Assembly (NCBI GenBank): GCA_012861695.1
Contig: JAAOOA010000174.1
Span: forward strand, 474,001 to 538,000
Length of the DNA stretch: 64,000 nt
DNA from: Trematomus loennbergii
Taxonomy: Eukaryota > Chordata > Actinopteri > Perciformes > Nototheniidae
Reading direction: 5' to 3'
This document shows, in pieces, positions 34,597-47,660 of the stretch; the stretch's first letter is position 1, and each line of letters opens with the position of its first letter. The notes beneath the pieces are model-generated. The model saw only the letters and a list, made by a program, of their open reading frames with translations, was not told where the DNA came from and searched no databases. A program made the translations under genes and the position numbers.

Positions 34597-36227
34597 ATGG
34601 CTGCTGCAAGCTATCTGCCTTCTGAAGATCAGTTTTTCTGCACCATCTGTCTGGATTTGTTCACTGATCCAGTCACTATACCATGTGGACACAACTTCTG
34701 TAAAGACTGCATCGAAGAACACTGGGATACAAGTAGGTGCCAGTGTCCCATGTGTAATAAAGATTCTACACAAGACCTGAGCTGCACGTTAACACTTTCA
34801 TCTCTGAGATGGTATCTCAGTTCAGACAGTCGGCTCAACAGAAAGCCAGCAGCAGCAGCAGCAGCTCAGAGCAACAAGTCTTCAAACCAGCAGAAGTTCC
34901 CTGTGACGTCTGCACTGAAACCAAACTGAAGGCCCTGAAGTCCTGCCTGGTGTGTCTGACCTCCTACTGTGAGACTCACCTGGAGCCTCATCTGACAGCT
35001 TCAAGCCTGAAAAGACATCAGCTGATCGACCCTGTGGAGAACCTGGAAGACAGGATGTGTCCGAAGCACGATAAACCTCTGGAGCTGTTCTGTAAGACCG
35101 ACCAGACATGTGTCTGCATGCTCTGCCATGTTTCAGACACAAGATGCATGATGTGGTTCCTCTCAAAGAAGGATATGAAAGAAAGAAGGCAGAGTTGGGG
35201 AAGACAGAGGCAGAAACTCAGCAGATGATCTGGAAGAGACAACTGAAGATTGAGGAGATCAAACACTCAGTGGACCTCAGTAAGGAAGAAGCAGACAGAG
35301 AGGTAGCAGAAGGTGTTCAGGTGTTCACTGCTCTGAAGAAGTCTGTTGAGAGAGGCCAGGCCAATCTCATCAACACGATCAAAGCGAAGAAGAAAACAAC
35401 TGAAAAAAAGGCTGAAGCTTTAATCAAAGAGTTAGAACAGGAAATCTCTGAGCTGAAGAAGAGAAGCTCTGAGGTAGAGCAGGTCACACACTCTGAAGAC
35501 CACCTGCATTTTCTACAAAGTGTCAAGTCCCTAAACATTCAACACCGACAACCCTCCAAGGACTTGAGAAAATTCCGTTTGACCCCAGCGGTATATGAGG
35601 GGACGGTGGTAAAGGCTGTGGCTAAGGTGGAGGAGACGTTCAGTAAAGAGATGAAGAAGCTGCTTGAAGCTAAGCTGAAGAGGATCCAGAAGTATGCAGT
35701 GGATGTGACTCTTGACCCTGATACAGCATATCCCAGTCTCATCCTGTCTGATGATGGAAAACAAGTGAGGTATGGTGATGTTCAAAAGAAACTCCCAGAC
35801 AACCCAGAGAGATTTTCTGATTGTAATTGTGTTTTAGGAAAGCAGAGTTTCTCTTCAGGCAGATTTTACTTTGAGGTTCAAGTTAAAAGAAAGACTGGAT
35901 GGGATTTAGGAGTGGCCAGAGAGTCGATCAACAGGAAGGGAGAGATCATATCGACCCCTAAAGATGGTTACTGGACTATATGTTTGAGAAATGGATATGA
36001 GTACAAAGCTCAAGGTGCTCCGTCAGTCCGTCTCTCTCTGAAGTCTCGGCCTCAGAAGGGGGGTGTTTGTGGATTATGAGGAGGGTCTGGTCTCCTTTTA
36101 TGACGTAGATGCTGCAGCTCTGATCTACTCCTTACTGGCTGCTCCTTCACTGAGAAACTCTTCCCATACTTCTATCCAGGTCATAATATAAAAACTCTGC
36201 ATCATCTCTCCTGTCAGAGTCACCTAA
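34597..36227 (+). pseudogene. TRIM-family E3 ligase, copy 3 (multiple small deletions)
   Basis: Start ATG at 34597 after acceptor TGTAG. The RING is complete (CTICLDLF … CGHNFCKDCI … CQCPMC, with IEEHWDTSR one residue shorter than in other copies). Breaks: one base lost near 34764 after the RING, one base lost near 35140 in B-box2 (CAGACACAAG for CAGACCACAAG), two bases lost near 36058 in SPRY, one near 36134, and the C-terminal APL codons missing near 36199. Between breaks the B-box, coiled-coil (about 35165-35640) and PRY-SPRY (35770-36079, GWDLGVARESINRKGEI) segments are well preserved. The end is set at a TAA (36225-36227). Called pseudogene on the number of breaks; all are deletions, so consensus error remains possible. 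Confidence 0.75.
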
Positions 36228-38115
36228 TCACTCATCTTATTTCATGTGTTGATTTGTTTTCATTCAAGGAAACAAACATCGATATTTAGAGTATTTTCTA
36301 CAAAATAAGTTTAATGTGGTGACTGATTATATGGTTTAGATTCTGTATACAACACATAAGTGGATGCATTAATCTACTCAACAATCAAATAATGATCTCT
36401 TCAACACTTTATCGTAACACATGTGGAGAATATCTATGAACGTTGGAAAAAGCTATAGATTTATTTTAACTTTAAAAAAAAAAAGGTTGTTTCTAATGAC
36501 ACCAAATTTGTCAAGCTAGTTAGAATTGATAATAACATTAAATGTTTTATAATTAATTGTGTCATGAAGCTTCATTTAAGAGAAAGGCTTATTACGTGCC
36601 TCTACAGTGTACTACATTTAATATGTGTAATAGTTAAACTGCTAGAAAACTAAAATGAAGCTAAATAATATGATAAATCCTCATTTGTGTTAAAATGGTT
36701 TGGTTAATAACTGTTAACTTGTATATTTACATGCCAGGTTTTATATTGATTACTGGTAAAAAGGCTTATGAATCAAAGACATCTGTAAATATGTGATTGT
36801 GAGTTAAGAAAACAGTCAAATAAACTAGATGTTTGGTCTGAGAAAGCAGGGACTCGAGCAAACACTGAACAGGAAGCCTGGTTTACACATCATTTGTATT
36901 TTCATGACACATTTCCTGAGGCTAATTCACAATTAAAAAATATATAAGTTGATGGCTTTTTGTGTGAAGAGCTTGTAGGATGAATGTTTGTTTCCACTAT
37001 CAGTGATTGGATATGGCTGTAGAGCAGAAAACAGTGGGGCTGATATCAGTGAGGTAGCATTCACTTTTACGAGTGAAGGCAGTCACTATACCACAAACTA
37101 CTCTTTACAATAGGTAACTTCTACAGAGTTTAGTATTATACAAGTATTTATGCCAACAACTCACAAGGAAAAATAGGTTTGATTTAATGACATTTTTAAG
37201 GATAAACAGTTGGACTTAAGCCCTACCATTTGCTTCCTGTAGTTTTGCCATTTTATAAAACTAGTTTCCCCTTTGTGATATAAAAAGCTGAATCAACATG
37301 ATGTCCTACATTTGTTTTTGCATGGTGTCAACACTCATGTGTGTTTGTTGTGTTGTGTGTGGTAGAAACAACTGGGTGAAATGTGATGAGGGTCACATGA
37401 CTAACTTGGCACAGAATACACCTCTTCCCAGGTTCTCAGTTTTAACTCATCTGCATACACGAAACCCTCCTTTTCATACTTTGAAAAAATGCCTTTTCAA
37501 ATGATTTCCCTCCCAGCACATTTTTATAATCATTGAACTAAACAAGAACTCAATGTGAAACGGATTAAATATTTTGTCTTTCATCCAAGATAACAGTCTT
37601 GACAAGTACAATTCAAATAAAAAAAATATACTAATTTCAAGGTCACTGGTCTTTGTTGTTTGTGTGAGTAATGTGTTCAGTGTTATTTCAGATGACAGGA
37701 AACAAGTCTTAAAAAACAATAGAAAACTTGATGTATGTCAAGGATCAAAACCAATCTATAAATCTGGCAAGATTAAAAAAAATGTCCTTTTATTTGTATT
37801 TTTTATTTCAGTGGTTCAAAACTCAGTATATGTTAAGGTAAGCAGGATTACATTTATCTGATTTTAGAATCTAAAAAACAATAACTGCTGTTTATTTGTT
37901 GCTCAAAGTGATGCATGAAAAATCTCCTCACATTTTTATAAGGCCTTTTGAGCCAGATTTAAAAATAGTCAAGAAATGGTATTGCAAAAATAGTACTGTG
38001 GTATTTAATGCAAGTTTAACAGGATAATACCATATAGACCTCAGCACTGAGTTCATTGTGTTTTTGTTGTTTTACTACAGTAACACACTTCACCACTTCC
38101 TGGTGTTCTGGCACT
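36228..38115 (+). repeat. TRIM 3'-flank duplication block (copy 3)
   Basis: Non-coding and collinear with the flanks of copies 2, 4 and 5. It ends where the CACTTCCTGGTGTTCTGGC sequence is interrupted by a GC-rich insertion. Confidence 0.8.
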
Positions 38116-38545
38116 GTAGCCTCGTCTCAATACCCCTCCTCGGCTGCGTTTCACTTCGGTTAAATGGATTCCTTGCGTCCCTCACTTGCGTCGTTTCCTG
38201 TGACTAGTCCCTCCCACCAGGGAAGCATGGAGAGACAAGAGCCTCATCCCAATACCCGTCCTCGACTCCTCTTCCCCTCCTCCGGGACTTGACCGGAAAT
38301 CGATCAAGACACGCCATTTTGAAGGACGTCCCAATAGCTGAAATGCACACGGAGGAGTCGAGGAGGGGTGAGGGAGGAGGGGTGCGGGAGGAGGGGTGCG
38401 GGAGGAGACGAAAGGGAGGATACACGAGAGCAGACTACGCGGAAGTGTTTTCACTACTCGCGCATAAAAGCCCGCCCCCACCTTCACAGCTGGTCGATTT
38501 CAACACAGGAAAACGGAGAACTGGAAGATGAGTAGAAAAGCGTCA
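38116..38545. mobile_element. GC-rich insertion (unassigned element) with 14-bp repeats
   Basis: Absent from the other flank copies. Contains pyrimidine-rich CCCTCCTCG / CGAGGAGGGG inverted motifs and three tandem GGGAGGAGGGGTGC-like units near 38370-38405. Short ORFs here look non-coding. Confidence 0.4.
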
Positions 38546-39710
38546 CATAAATGTATAAGCGCTCACAGCTCCGTGGGAATTATTATGTGCAATTAATTTC
38601 TTAAGGTTATACTAACAATTTAAGTTAAGTCATTTAATGATCTTGAACGTCACTAAAACATAGCTATTAAGAAAGCTATTTCATAAATGGCTAGATCTTG
38701 ATAAATACAAATTATTTGTTTTGTTTTGTGTAAGATATTCAGGAGTTAAATTATTTAAAATTCACAGTCCTGAATGTTGGTTTCTGGTGAATGTGGGGAT
38801 CTACAGGACACACATTTTCAGAGTAAAGGCTTTCACATTATTATAATTATAATTTTATTGAAATGTACATTTACCCAAAACGGAACACAAAAAGCAGGAC
38901 CAACCATCATACATTGAATTCCTTGACTAAAAAGAGACAAATGGGATTTCCCAATGGTGGTCAATATCAAGGCCGTCAACATTGGCGGGGATTAAAAATT
39001 AAATCAAAATTTGAATACAAATTTCCTGCCATTCTAAAGGAAAATATATAAAAATTCACTAACACATGGGATACTTTAAAACCTGTTAAACCCCATGCCC
39101 CTGCCCGTGGGGCAAAAAACAACAATATTCACGAAACTGTGTCTCAAGCAATCTCAATGTGGGTGGGACAATTTGACGGGGGGTGTGGCAGGTGGTGGAC
39201 CTAACCTCCTCTAGGGGGATCCGGGGGCATGCTCCCCCGGGAAGATTTTTTTTTAAATGTGAAGTTAAATGCATCAATCTGGTGCACTTTGAGAGCAACA
39301 TTAGGGACTAAATCTATGGATACATCTCTCAAAACCATATGAAACAGAACTGAACAGATTTACTTTTTCTTTATGCATATTTTACAAATCACTCCCTTTT
39401 AAACTGTAGTATGAGTTGGAATTATTTCATACCTGTTATTCTCTTATTTTGTAGATTACTTTAGGGCTAACTAGAAAAGATACCAGAACTGATGGAGGGC
39501 AAATTAAAACATGACTGACCTGCTTGGAGCATCAAGCTAACTGAAGCTGGACTCAGACGTGCGACAGCGAAATACACCCCCGGGTACAAGGTATGCATAA
39601 ACAAACAAGGTTCACAATAACAGAAAATAAAGATTTTCAAGTATACAAATAGCCAAAATAAAAAAAAAGTCATAGAAGAGCATTTTATTTTAATAAAAAA
39701 AAAAAAATTT
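38546..39710. other. Mostly unassigned non-coding; repeat at about 39080-39300
   Basis: At 38940 a short stretch of the TRIM 3' flank resumes (TCCCAATGGTGGTCAATATC). Around 39200-39240 an inverted GGGGGATCC / GGGGGCATGCTCCCCC motif resembles a widespread transposon terminus. Nothing else recognised. Confidence 0.4.
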
Positions 39711-40045
39711 TTGTTTACATTTTTCTAACAACCCTAAAAATGCTTAAAGGCATCCATCAATGATCCTAATTAACCAGGAAAATGTTGATGGGCTAAGGGT
39801 AGTAAGTGATATCAAGATTTTCTCTTTCTGCTTGTCATATAGTGCCTACAGAGCTCAGTGATTCGCTTTAACAAAATAAACTCATCTATAGGTACAGTAA
39901 CATCTTCACCTCATGTAAAGTCAGGAAAACTCTGAAAGTTGAGAATCAAAATCCCTCTAAAAAGAGCTGCAGTAACAGGTAGTAGTTGAGGGATAAGACA
40001 CATTGGTTTCTCTCAAAAGGAACCTAAACTAACTGAGTTCATCAG

Positions 40046-41602
40046 GCTGGTAACACTTTATATTAAAGTGGACCTATCATGCTATATTTGAAACATATAT
40101 TGTAGGGCCATACCTATACAAAACATGTCTGTGAAGTTTTTTTTCAAAATACCAAACAGATCACCATTGTAGCCATGCCTCATACTGCTCATACTGTACC
40201 CTCTTTTGCAGCCCTGTTAGAGAAATGCGGATCTTGGGTCCTTAGCTTGAAAAAAACAAAAAGAAGAGGAGGCGGAGCTAATGCCTGATCAGAATTCTAC
40301 TGGAGATAAAGTTAAATACTGCTGTGATAAAACGCCATCCTGTTCTAAACCACGTCAAGGATTATTTCTGAAACAGTATGGAGCTCAAATGCTTTTTCTC
40401 TTGCAGGTTTATCACAAGGTGAGTTCTTTTTTTTATTTCCTGCTTTTTAAACACATGTGCTCTACAGTACAGTTTAGCTCTGAGTGTTAGCGAGGCTTGC
40501 TAATGTAAACAAAGACGAGATTACGTCTAAAACACGTCAGGCATTGTTTCTGATAGCAACTTTCTGTGGGTCCGCTGACGATTTGACGTCAGTTCGGATG
40601 GAATCTGTATCCGCTCGTTGTACACCCGTTTTTTAAAGATTTGGGTACGGAGGAAAAGAGAGAGGGTTTTATTTTCTGATGCTGCGTGAGTCCCCGACGC
40701 ACCGGGGAACATATTATGTATAAAAGACATCACAAAATACATTTTGCATGATAGGTGCCCTTTAAGGTACACAAATTCACCATCAACTAGTTGTTAATGA
40801 ACATGCATATTAGCAGTATATTGGCTCTTTATTAGTCATTATAAAACACTTATTAATTCCTTATTCTACATGACCGTATTCTACAAGTAATAGGCATTAG
40901 TTGAGAGTTTTTCCTCAATAGAGTGCCACAGTGACGCGTCCTAAAACCCGGAAGTAAGCTTCTTCCGGTTCCTTCGACAAAAAAAGCAAAGAATTTCTCC
41001 ATAGGATTTTGGAAAATAGCTGGAAATAAGTTCTGTGGTTGAGACACATTTAAGAGACGGATCACGTTTTGTTCAGTCGGATAATCTCCACATGTCTACC
41101 TAACTTTTATAATTTTCTAATCATAAATCTATCGATCATAAATCTATCGATTAGGGATATGTCAGACATATTGGACCCAATCTCCTAAAGGTACAAATAA
41201 GCTTCAGGACTCTGGGTGGGGCTTTTTCTATGGCAGCAGTTGGCATTTGAAGACTGTTGATGCTGGTAGATGTTGGACTGGCTGAGCGAGTTTCGGCCTG
41301 TTTAGCCGGGGAGCTGCGGGACAAACAGCCGTCAGCAGGAAGTCAAATATTGAGCAGAGCATATTAAGACCAAAACTCATGTACAACAACTTCCTTACTT
41401 GCAATAAATAAGCACTAATTAGAGGGTTATTGAGGAAACACTCTCAACTAATGCTTATTACTTGTAGAATATGGTCATGTAGAATAAGACATTAATAAGT
41501 TTTATAATGACTAATAAAGAGCCAATATACTGCTAATATGCATGTTAATTAACAACTAGTTGATGGTGTATGTGTGTACCTTAATATAAAGTGTTACCCA
41601 AC
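40046..41602. mobile_element. Foldback DNA element, block copy 3 (with nested MITE)
   Basis: Same structure as 151-1707, including the TTAA MITE at 40067-40765, so the MITE inserted before these two blocks separated from one another. Confidence 0.75.
40067..40765. mobile_element. TTAA-target MITE, second copy
   Basis: TTAA at 40063-40066 and 40762-40765. Same ends and content as 172-867. Confidence 0.75.
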
Positions 41603-42182
41603 ATAATATTTCGATTCTCCTCTGTCTGAATAAATAATATACTATAGCCTATGAATTTTGATTGATGCAGCCATCAGACAACTTTCCTCTGTGGAAACTC
41701 AGCCTCAGGGTGCGGCATTAACTTTGGCATCAGTTCACTGACATTTAACAACTGGTTGTTTGGAGATGTCTGAACAATAAAGGAAGTTTTAGGCCTGTGT
41801 AGACTGCAAACAGTATTACAACATGTGTTTCGTCCTACTTTCAATAAGCACACATTGCATTGGTTATGTATCATTAGCGATTATCAGACTCAGAGTTTGT
41901 ATTCTAAACTCATCTAGTTGGCAAAGCTTTTGGTAATTGGTCCAGATGTGGGGACAGCAAATGACCAGACTATCAAAGCTCCCTGCAACACGTAGACTGT
42001 AACAATACAAGTCCACTAAACTGGTCTGTGATTTGAATGGGTAAAACAGTTTCCTTGTTTTTTTTTTTAAATGCCCAATACACACAATTGGAATCAGAAA
42101 TTTACATATTAAAAACATCAAATTAAACTGGAACAGTATCCCCCTTGCTTTTAAGCCAGGGAAAATGTGTATGTCACTTTAA

Positions 42183-42656
42183 CCCTTATGTGTGTTCGGG
42201 TCTCCCGTGACCCGTTTCAAGTTCAAATTATATAATAACTACGCTCTAGTTTTTTGTATCGGAACAGGCTTCATGATATCCTCCACAACAGCTATATAAA
42301 CTCTACAAAACTGATTTGATAATTTTAGCCAAGTCTGAAAGTCTCTTAAAAAAAAAGGTTTATAATTTGGTGTTCGGGTCTGGGGAGACCAGCAGCATTG
42401 TTGTGGGTGACTCGGGGTCAAATTTGATATATATATATATATAATGAGCGAATATAATCAAATATGTGGTGTGATGTGTTTTGGGGCCATCAAATAAAAT
42501 TACAACAGTACGGTTATGAATGCATAATAAGTTAGTTAGATGTAGTTAAAACAATATTGGATGAAAGTCATTATTTTGGAGTGTTTTGGACTGAGATACA
42601 TCATGGGTCAAAATTGACACCATGAACAGTAACAGCTTTCGAACACAACACAAGGG
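42183..42656. mobile_element. piggyBac-type MITE, internally deleted copy
   Basis: TTAA at 42179-42182 and 42657-42660. Same ends as 24348-24952, but about 130 bp shorter because the middle is replaced by a short (TA)n run at 42427-42443. Confidence 0.8.
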
Positions 42657-42816
42657 TTAATAATGTCTAAACATGAGGAAGATAAAACCTAACCAAAAGA
42701 GCTGCAGTAAGAGGCGGGGCAAAACTGGAAGGGCAACAGATCATAATCCTTAAATCAAACTCAAGGTCTGCAAGTTTTGCAGTAGTGTTTCAACAGTGGA
42801 GACAATTCTGTTTCTC

Positions 42817-42887
42817 TATAAATTAATACTAAACTCATCCAGTCGTCAGCTCTTACTCAACTACACATCAGGGTCTCTGCTACAAGG
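42817..42887 (+). promoter_or_regulatory. Upstream alternative TATA/5'-UTR exon (block 3)
   Basis: TATAAA at 42817-42822, exon end AAGG|GTGAGT at 42887. It lies about 2.1 kb upstream of the second first-exon of TRIM copy 4 (ending 45015). Confidence 0.45.
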
Positions 42888-43019
42888 GTGAGTAGAGCTG
42901 TCAATATTTAACTATAACTGTATTTTTTTGTTTGAAGACAATCTTGCTCCACCTTTTGTGCAAATGTTGCTGCATGTAATCAAAAGTATAACATTTAAAA
43001 AAACGATTAGAATTTGTAT

Positions 43020-44090
43020 GGGATATGTCAGACATATTGGACCAATCTCCTAAAGGTACAAATAAGCTTCAGGACTCAGGGTGGGGTCTTCTCTATGGCA
43101 GCAGTTGGCATTTGAAGATGTTGATGCTGGAAGATGTTGGACTGGCTGAGTGAGTTTCGGCCTGTTTAGCCGGGGAGCTGCGGGACAAACAGCCGTCAGC
43201 AACAGGAAGTCAAAGTGTTTCTGAGTGATCAAAATCAGATCTGATCTGTGAGATTTGTGAAATGACTCGATACAGCACAGCTTTGGCAAGGGAAACCATA
43301 GAGATCAGGCTCCTCCAACAATTCAACACAATATAGACTAGATACATCATAATATAATATAAAATAAAAGACTAATTCAGGAAGTAAAGAGGTTCTGCTT
43401 TTAAATAAAAACCTAAAAATAGTGTTTACCAATTCTACTAAAATATTATTATTATTATTATTAAATAATAATGATTACAAAAATGTAATAATAAATTATT
43501 ATTATTATTATTATTATAATACATAATAATAATAATAATAATAATTAAATAATAGGTTTATTATAATAAAATAATAATAATTGTATTAGAATAACTTTTA
43601 TCATAATACTAATAACACTACTACTAATAATAACTACAATAATAATAATAATTAATGTTGGTACATAATCTGAATTTTGGATTGTATTTTTATGGAATTC
43701 TTGAATTATAAGTTTCAAAGAGAAAAACTAAATATCAGTGATATTACAACAACAACAACAACATAATATTGTGAATAAGATACAGAGATGTTTGCACAGA
43801 GATTTCCTCAGGTGAAATGTTTTATATATTTGAGTAACTAAGACATATTCTTATATATTTTGCAACTTAATGTAAAGTAACCTTGATTTAAGTGGTCAAT
43901 CACTGGGAGATATCATTCTCTACTGTCTCTTTTTTTCTTAGCAATGAGGACATTTAACATGTTGTTATGTTTCAGCATTAGGCAACAGCCTCATCAATCG
44001 AGACCCAATATCTCACGAGGAAAAAGTGAGAACAGGATAATATGATTGCTTTAATTCAGGCAACAAAATGCCATAAAATCCATAAGGGAT
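43020..44090. repeat. tomm20-intron-derived spacer with (TTA)n tract (block 3)
   Basis: Collinear with 25310-26400. The GGGAGCTGCGGGAC point is at about 43174 and the AT-rich trinucleotide tract at 43440-43665. Non-coding. Confidence 0.7.
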
Positions 44091-44095
44091 GCTGC

Positions 44096-44500
44096 TGTGA
44101 TGCCCCTGTGGGCCATCATTAGAGAGGGTGTGGCTGTCCTGTCTGGGCTGTGTTGATTGCAGTAACTCAGGGCACCTGGGTCTGGTGTCCTGCAGCTATT
44201 TAAAGCCTCTCTGCCCTCTCTCTGCTTTTCCCTACAGGCCTCCGGTTTGTTGAGTATATGCTGTTGTTACATTAGTTGCTTTACTTTGTGCACCTCAACA
44301 CCCTCACACATACACGTCCATGCAACCCTCACCCTGCATTTACACTACTGATACCACTGACGTCCACACCATATGCTTACTTATTGTGAACTTCATTTGA
44401 TTTGGCTAATTTGAATTGTTTGGTTAAATAAACATATTTTAGTAACCGTTGACATGGTGTGTCTCCTCTTTGTTGTGGCCTTTTGAGCCGGGTCGTGACA
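44096..44500 (+). mobile_element. Solo LTR of an LTR retrotransposon (405 bp)
   Basis: Begins TGTGATGCC and ends GTCGTGACA, the TG…CA ends of an LTR. It is flanked by a 4-bp duplication, CTGC (44092-44095 and 44501-44504). The homologous spacers at about 13950 and 26375 read through with a single CTGC. A TATTTAAAG core near 44198 and an AATAAA signal near 44428 fit the U3-R-U5 layout. Orientation follows these signals. No internal region remains, so it arose by LTR-LTR recombination. Confidence 0.85.
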
Positions 44501-44925
44501 CTGCCTGAGAGAAAACACTCTTCTTCCTTGTTATCATGACCACTAATGTTACATATTCAATGTCTAAAAGGCCTTTGGTTTATTGATTGTATATAGATTT
44601 CTGTTTTAGAGTGGATACATATTGTACTTGTTGTATGGATGTGGATTATGTCATCCATGACATTTAACTGACATGTGTGTCCAATAAATGTAACTGAACT
44701 CTTCTGATTTAAGTAAAACTTGATCATAATGAAGATAAGAAACAGCTTGACACACCTGTGAAGCAGAACCTTTGCTCCCTAACTATCAGAGAAACCTTGT
44801 TGATAAAAGGGAGGGAACAAACCAGCAGACAGTGAGAGGAGGAACTACAGTGGAAAGAGGAGAGCTTACACGACACACTCAGGGAACGAATGTTAAGTTA
44901 GTCAGAGAGCAGCCACACTGCAGTC

Positions 44926-45015
44926 GAGACTAGTCTCCGTTTCTGTCTAAAGAAAATACAAACTGAGTTCATCAGATATTTCTCAACAACACAGCAGAGT
45001 CTCTGTCAAACACTG
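44926..45015 (+). promoter_or_regulatory. TRIM copy 4 5'-UTR exon region
   Basis: Palindrome GAGACTAGTCTC at 44926-44937 and exon end ACTG|GTGAGT at 45015. The intron to the 46042 acceptor is about 1.03 kb. Confidence 0.5.
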
Positions 45016-45258
45016 GTGAGTACATCTGATTATATTTACCCTGTCAACAAGCAGGATTAACACTAAACTTCAGCTCTACTCAGACGAAAACTCCACCCTT
45101 TACGTCCATCTTCTTTTTCTCCAACAACATAACCATATAATATAGAGTCCACTTTAAACAGCTTAAACAGTCTCTTTGTATCAGCTCTTAGTACTTTGTA
45201 AATGTCCCCTCTGTGGGACTGATAAAGGTATTCTGATTCTGATTTAGTAACTTGTAAC

Positions 45259-45626
45259 TAGTGTTGTAGTACTCAAGACCGGTCTTGGTCTCGAGACCAC
45301 TTTTTAACGGTCTTGGTCTTTTCTCGGAATCGACCGCATTTGGTCTCGGTCTTGTCTCTGTCTCGGACCTATAGGTCACGAGATGTTATGCCAAGACCAG
45401 TCGAGACCGTTCTTATTATAAATCCATGGTCGAGACCACGGCTGTCGATGGGGATGTGATTGGATGTAAAACGCCCCTTTAAAATTCAACCAATAATGTG
45501 ACTTCATGTGACTCCGAATCTTTGCCCTCATGTGACACAATGTTTGTTAACATGGCACTGGTTTATACTGGCTGCTACCCCCTCACCTCTCCCATTCACA
45601 CACACTCAAAAGGTCTTGCACTGAAG

Positions 45627-45669
<43 letters not shown>

Positions 45670-45700
45670 CGCCTCTAAGGGTCCTGGTTGGTTGTCTTTT
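45259..45700. mobile_element. Truncated hAT element at the ancestral insertion site
   Basis: Starts TAGTGTTGTAGTACTC right after CTTGTAAC (45251-45258), the same site as the 27388 element. It has the GGTCTTGGTCTCGAGACC subterminal repeats and a (GT)n tract at 45629-45669. The right end and some flank are deleted. Confidence 0.75.
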
Positions 45701-46044
45701 CCCATTTCCTCTAGCTGTTTCAAAATAAAATCTTTCCATTAGAGAAACAGTTGGAGTCTTTTAATGTGAAGTAGTTAGAGGAAATGAATGGTTATGGTCA
45801 CACAGTTAGAATAGCAGTGTTATCTTTCAATAAAAAAAATATATCGAGAAAACCTATATTTTCATTGCTGTTGCCAGAGTTGCATGCTTGAACCTATCAG
45901 AGTTAAATGGTCATGGTTGCAAGACAACATTCAGAAAACCCTGATTCAAAAATACAAGTATAGTATCAAACTTCTTTCTTTAAAACAATATATAATATGA
46001 ATTGATGATTGATGGGTTTTCTTTACTTTCACATGTGTGTAGAT

Positions 46045-47660
46045 ATGGCTGCTGCAAGCTACCTGCCATCTGAAGATCAGTTTCTCTGCTCCATGTCTGG
46101 ATTTGTTCACTGATCCAGTCACTATACCATGTGGACACAACTTCTGCAAAACCTGCATCACTGAACACTGGGATACAAGTGACAGGTGCCAGTGTCCCAT
46201 GTGTAAAGAGGCTTTTAATACAAGACCAGATTTGAGGGTCAACACTTTCATCTCTGAGATGGTCGCTCAGTTCAGAGAGTCGGCTCAACAGAAAGCCAGC
46301 AGCAGCAGCAGCTCGGAGCAACAAGTCTTCAAACCAGGAGAAGTTCCCTGTGACGTCTGCACTGAAACCAAACTGAAGGCCCTGAAGTCCTGCCTGGTGT
46401 GTCTGACCTCCTACTGTGAGACTCACCTGGAGCCTTATCTGACAGCTTCAAGCCTGAAAAGACATCAGCTGATCGACCCTGTGGAGAACCTGGAAGACAG
46501 GATGTGTCCGAAGCACGATAAACCTCTGGAGCTGTTCTGTAAGACCGACCAGACATTAGTGTGTATGCTCTGCCATGTTTTAGATCACAAGATGCATGAT
46601 GTGGTTCCTCTCAAAGAAGGATATGAAGGCAGAAGGCAGCGCTGGGAAAGAAAGAGGCTAGAATTGAGGAAATGATCCAGAAGAGACAACTGAAGATTGA
46701 GCAGATCAAACACTCAGTGGACCTCAGTAAGGAAGATGCAGACAGAGAGAAAGCAGAAGGGGTTCAGGTCTTCACTGCTCTGAAGGAGTCTGTTGAGAGA
46801 AACCTGAATGAGTTCATCCAAACAATAGAAGGGAAGCAGAACATGAGAATGAAACGGGCTGAAGACTTCATCAAAGAGCTGGAACAGGAAATCTCTCAGC
46901 TGAAGAAGAGAAGTGCAAAAGTTGAGCATCTCTCACGGTCTGAAGACCACCTCCATCTTCTCCAGGGTGTCCAGTCCCTAAACATCCAACACCCATCACC
47001 CACCAAGGACTGGACAAAGGTCAGCATCCCTCCATCATCATATGAAGGGACTGTGGTGAGAGCTGTGGTTCAGCTGGAGGAGACACTCAGAAGAGATGAA
47101 GAAGCTGATTGAAGCTGAGCTGAAGAGGGTCCAGAAGTACGCAGTGGATGTGACTCTTGATCCTGATACAGCACATCCAATCTCATCCTGTCTGATGATG
47201 GAAAACAAGTCAGCGATGGTGATGTAAAAGAATCTCCCAGACAACCCAGAGAGATTTCTAGAAATTGTGTTTTAGGAAAGCAGAGTTTCTCTTCAGGCAA
47301 TTACTTTGAGGTTCAAGTTAAAGGAAAGACTGATGGGATTTAGGAGTGGCCAGAGAGTCGATCAACAGGAAAGAAGATCAACTGAGCCCTCAGGGGGTTT
47401 CTGGACTATGGCTGAAAATGTAAATGAGTACAAGCTCTGATGCCCTCAGTCCTTCTCTCTCTGAAGTCTCGGCCTCAGAAGGTGGGGGTGTTTGTGGATT
47501 ATGAGGAGGGTCTGGTCTCCTTTTATGACGTAGATGCTGCAGCTCTGATCTACTCCTTTACTGGCTGCTCCTTCACTGGAAACTCTACCCATACTTCAGT
47601 CCTGGTGCTAAATATGGCCGTAAAAACTCTGCACCTCTGATCATCTCTCCTGTCACCTAA
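46045..47660 (+). pseudogene. TRIM-family E3 ligase, copy 4 (RING and SPRY damaged)
   Basis: ATG at 46045 two bases after acceptor TGTAG. A two-base loss at about 46094 (CCATGTCTGG for CCATCTGTCTGG) breaks the RING between its first two cysteines. The rest of the RING, Ser linker, B-boxes and start of the coiled coil read from 46103 to 46675; another break near 46630-46670 shifts the coiled coil to the frame 46672-47112. Two bases are missing near 47090. The PRY-SPRY (47200-47660) has many small losses (for example near 47255, 47300, 47330, 47415), though [20 protein letters not shown] is intact. The coiled coil is nearly identical to copy 2, so these two are closest relatives there. Confidence 0.8.
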
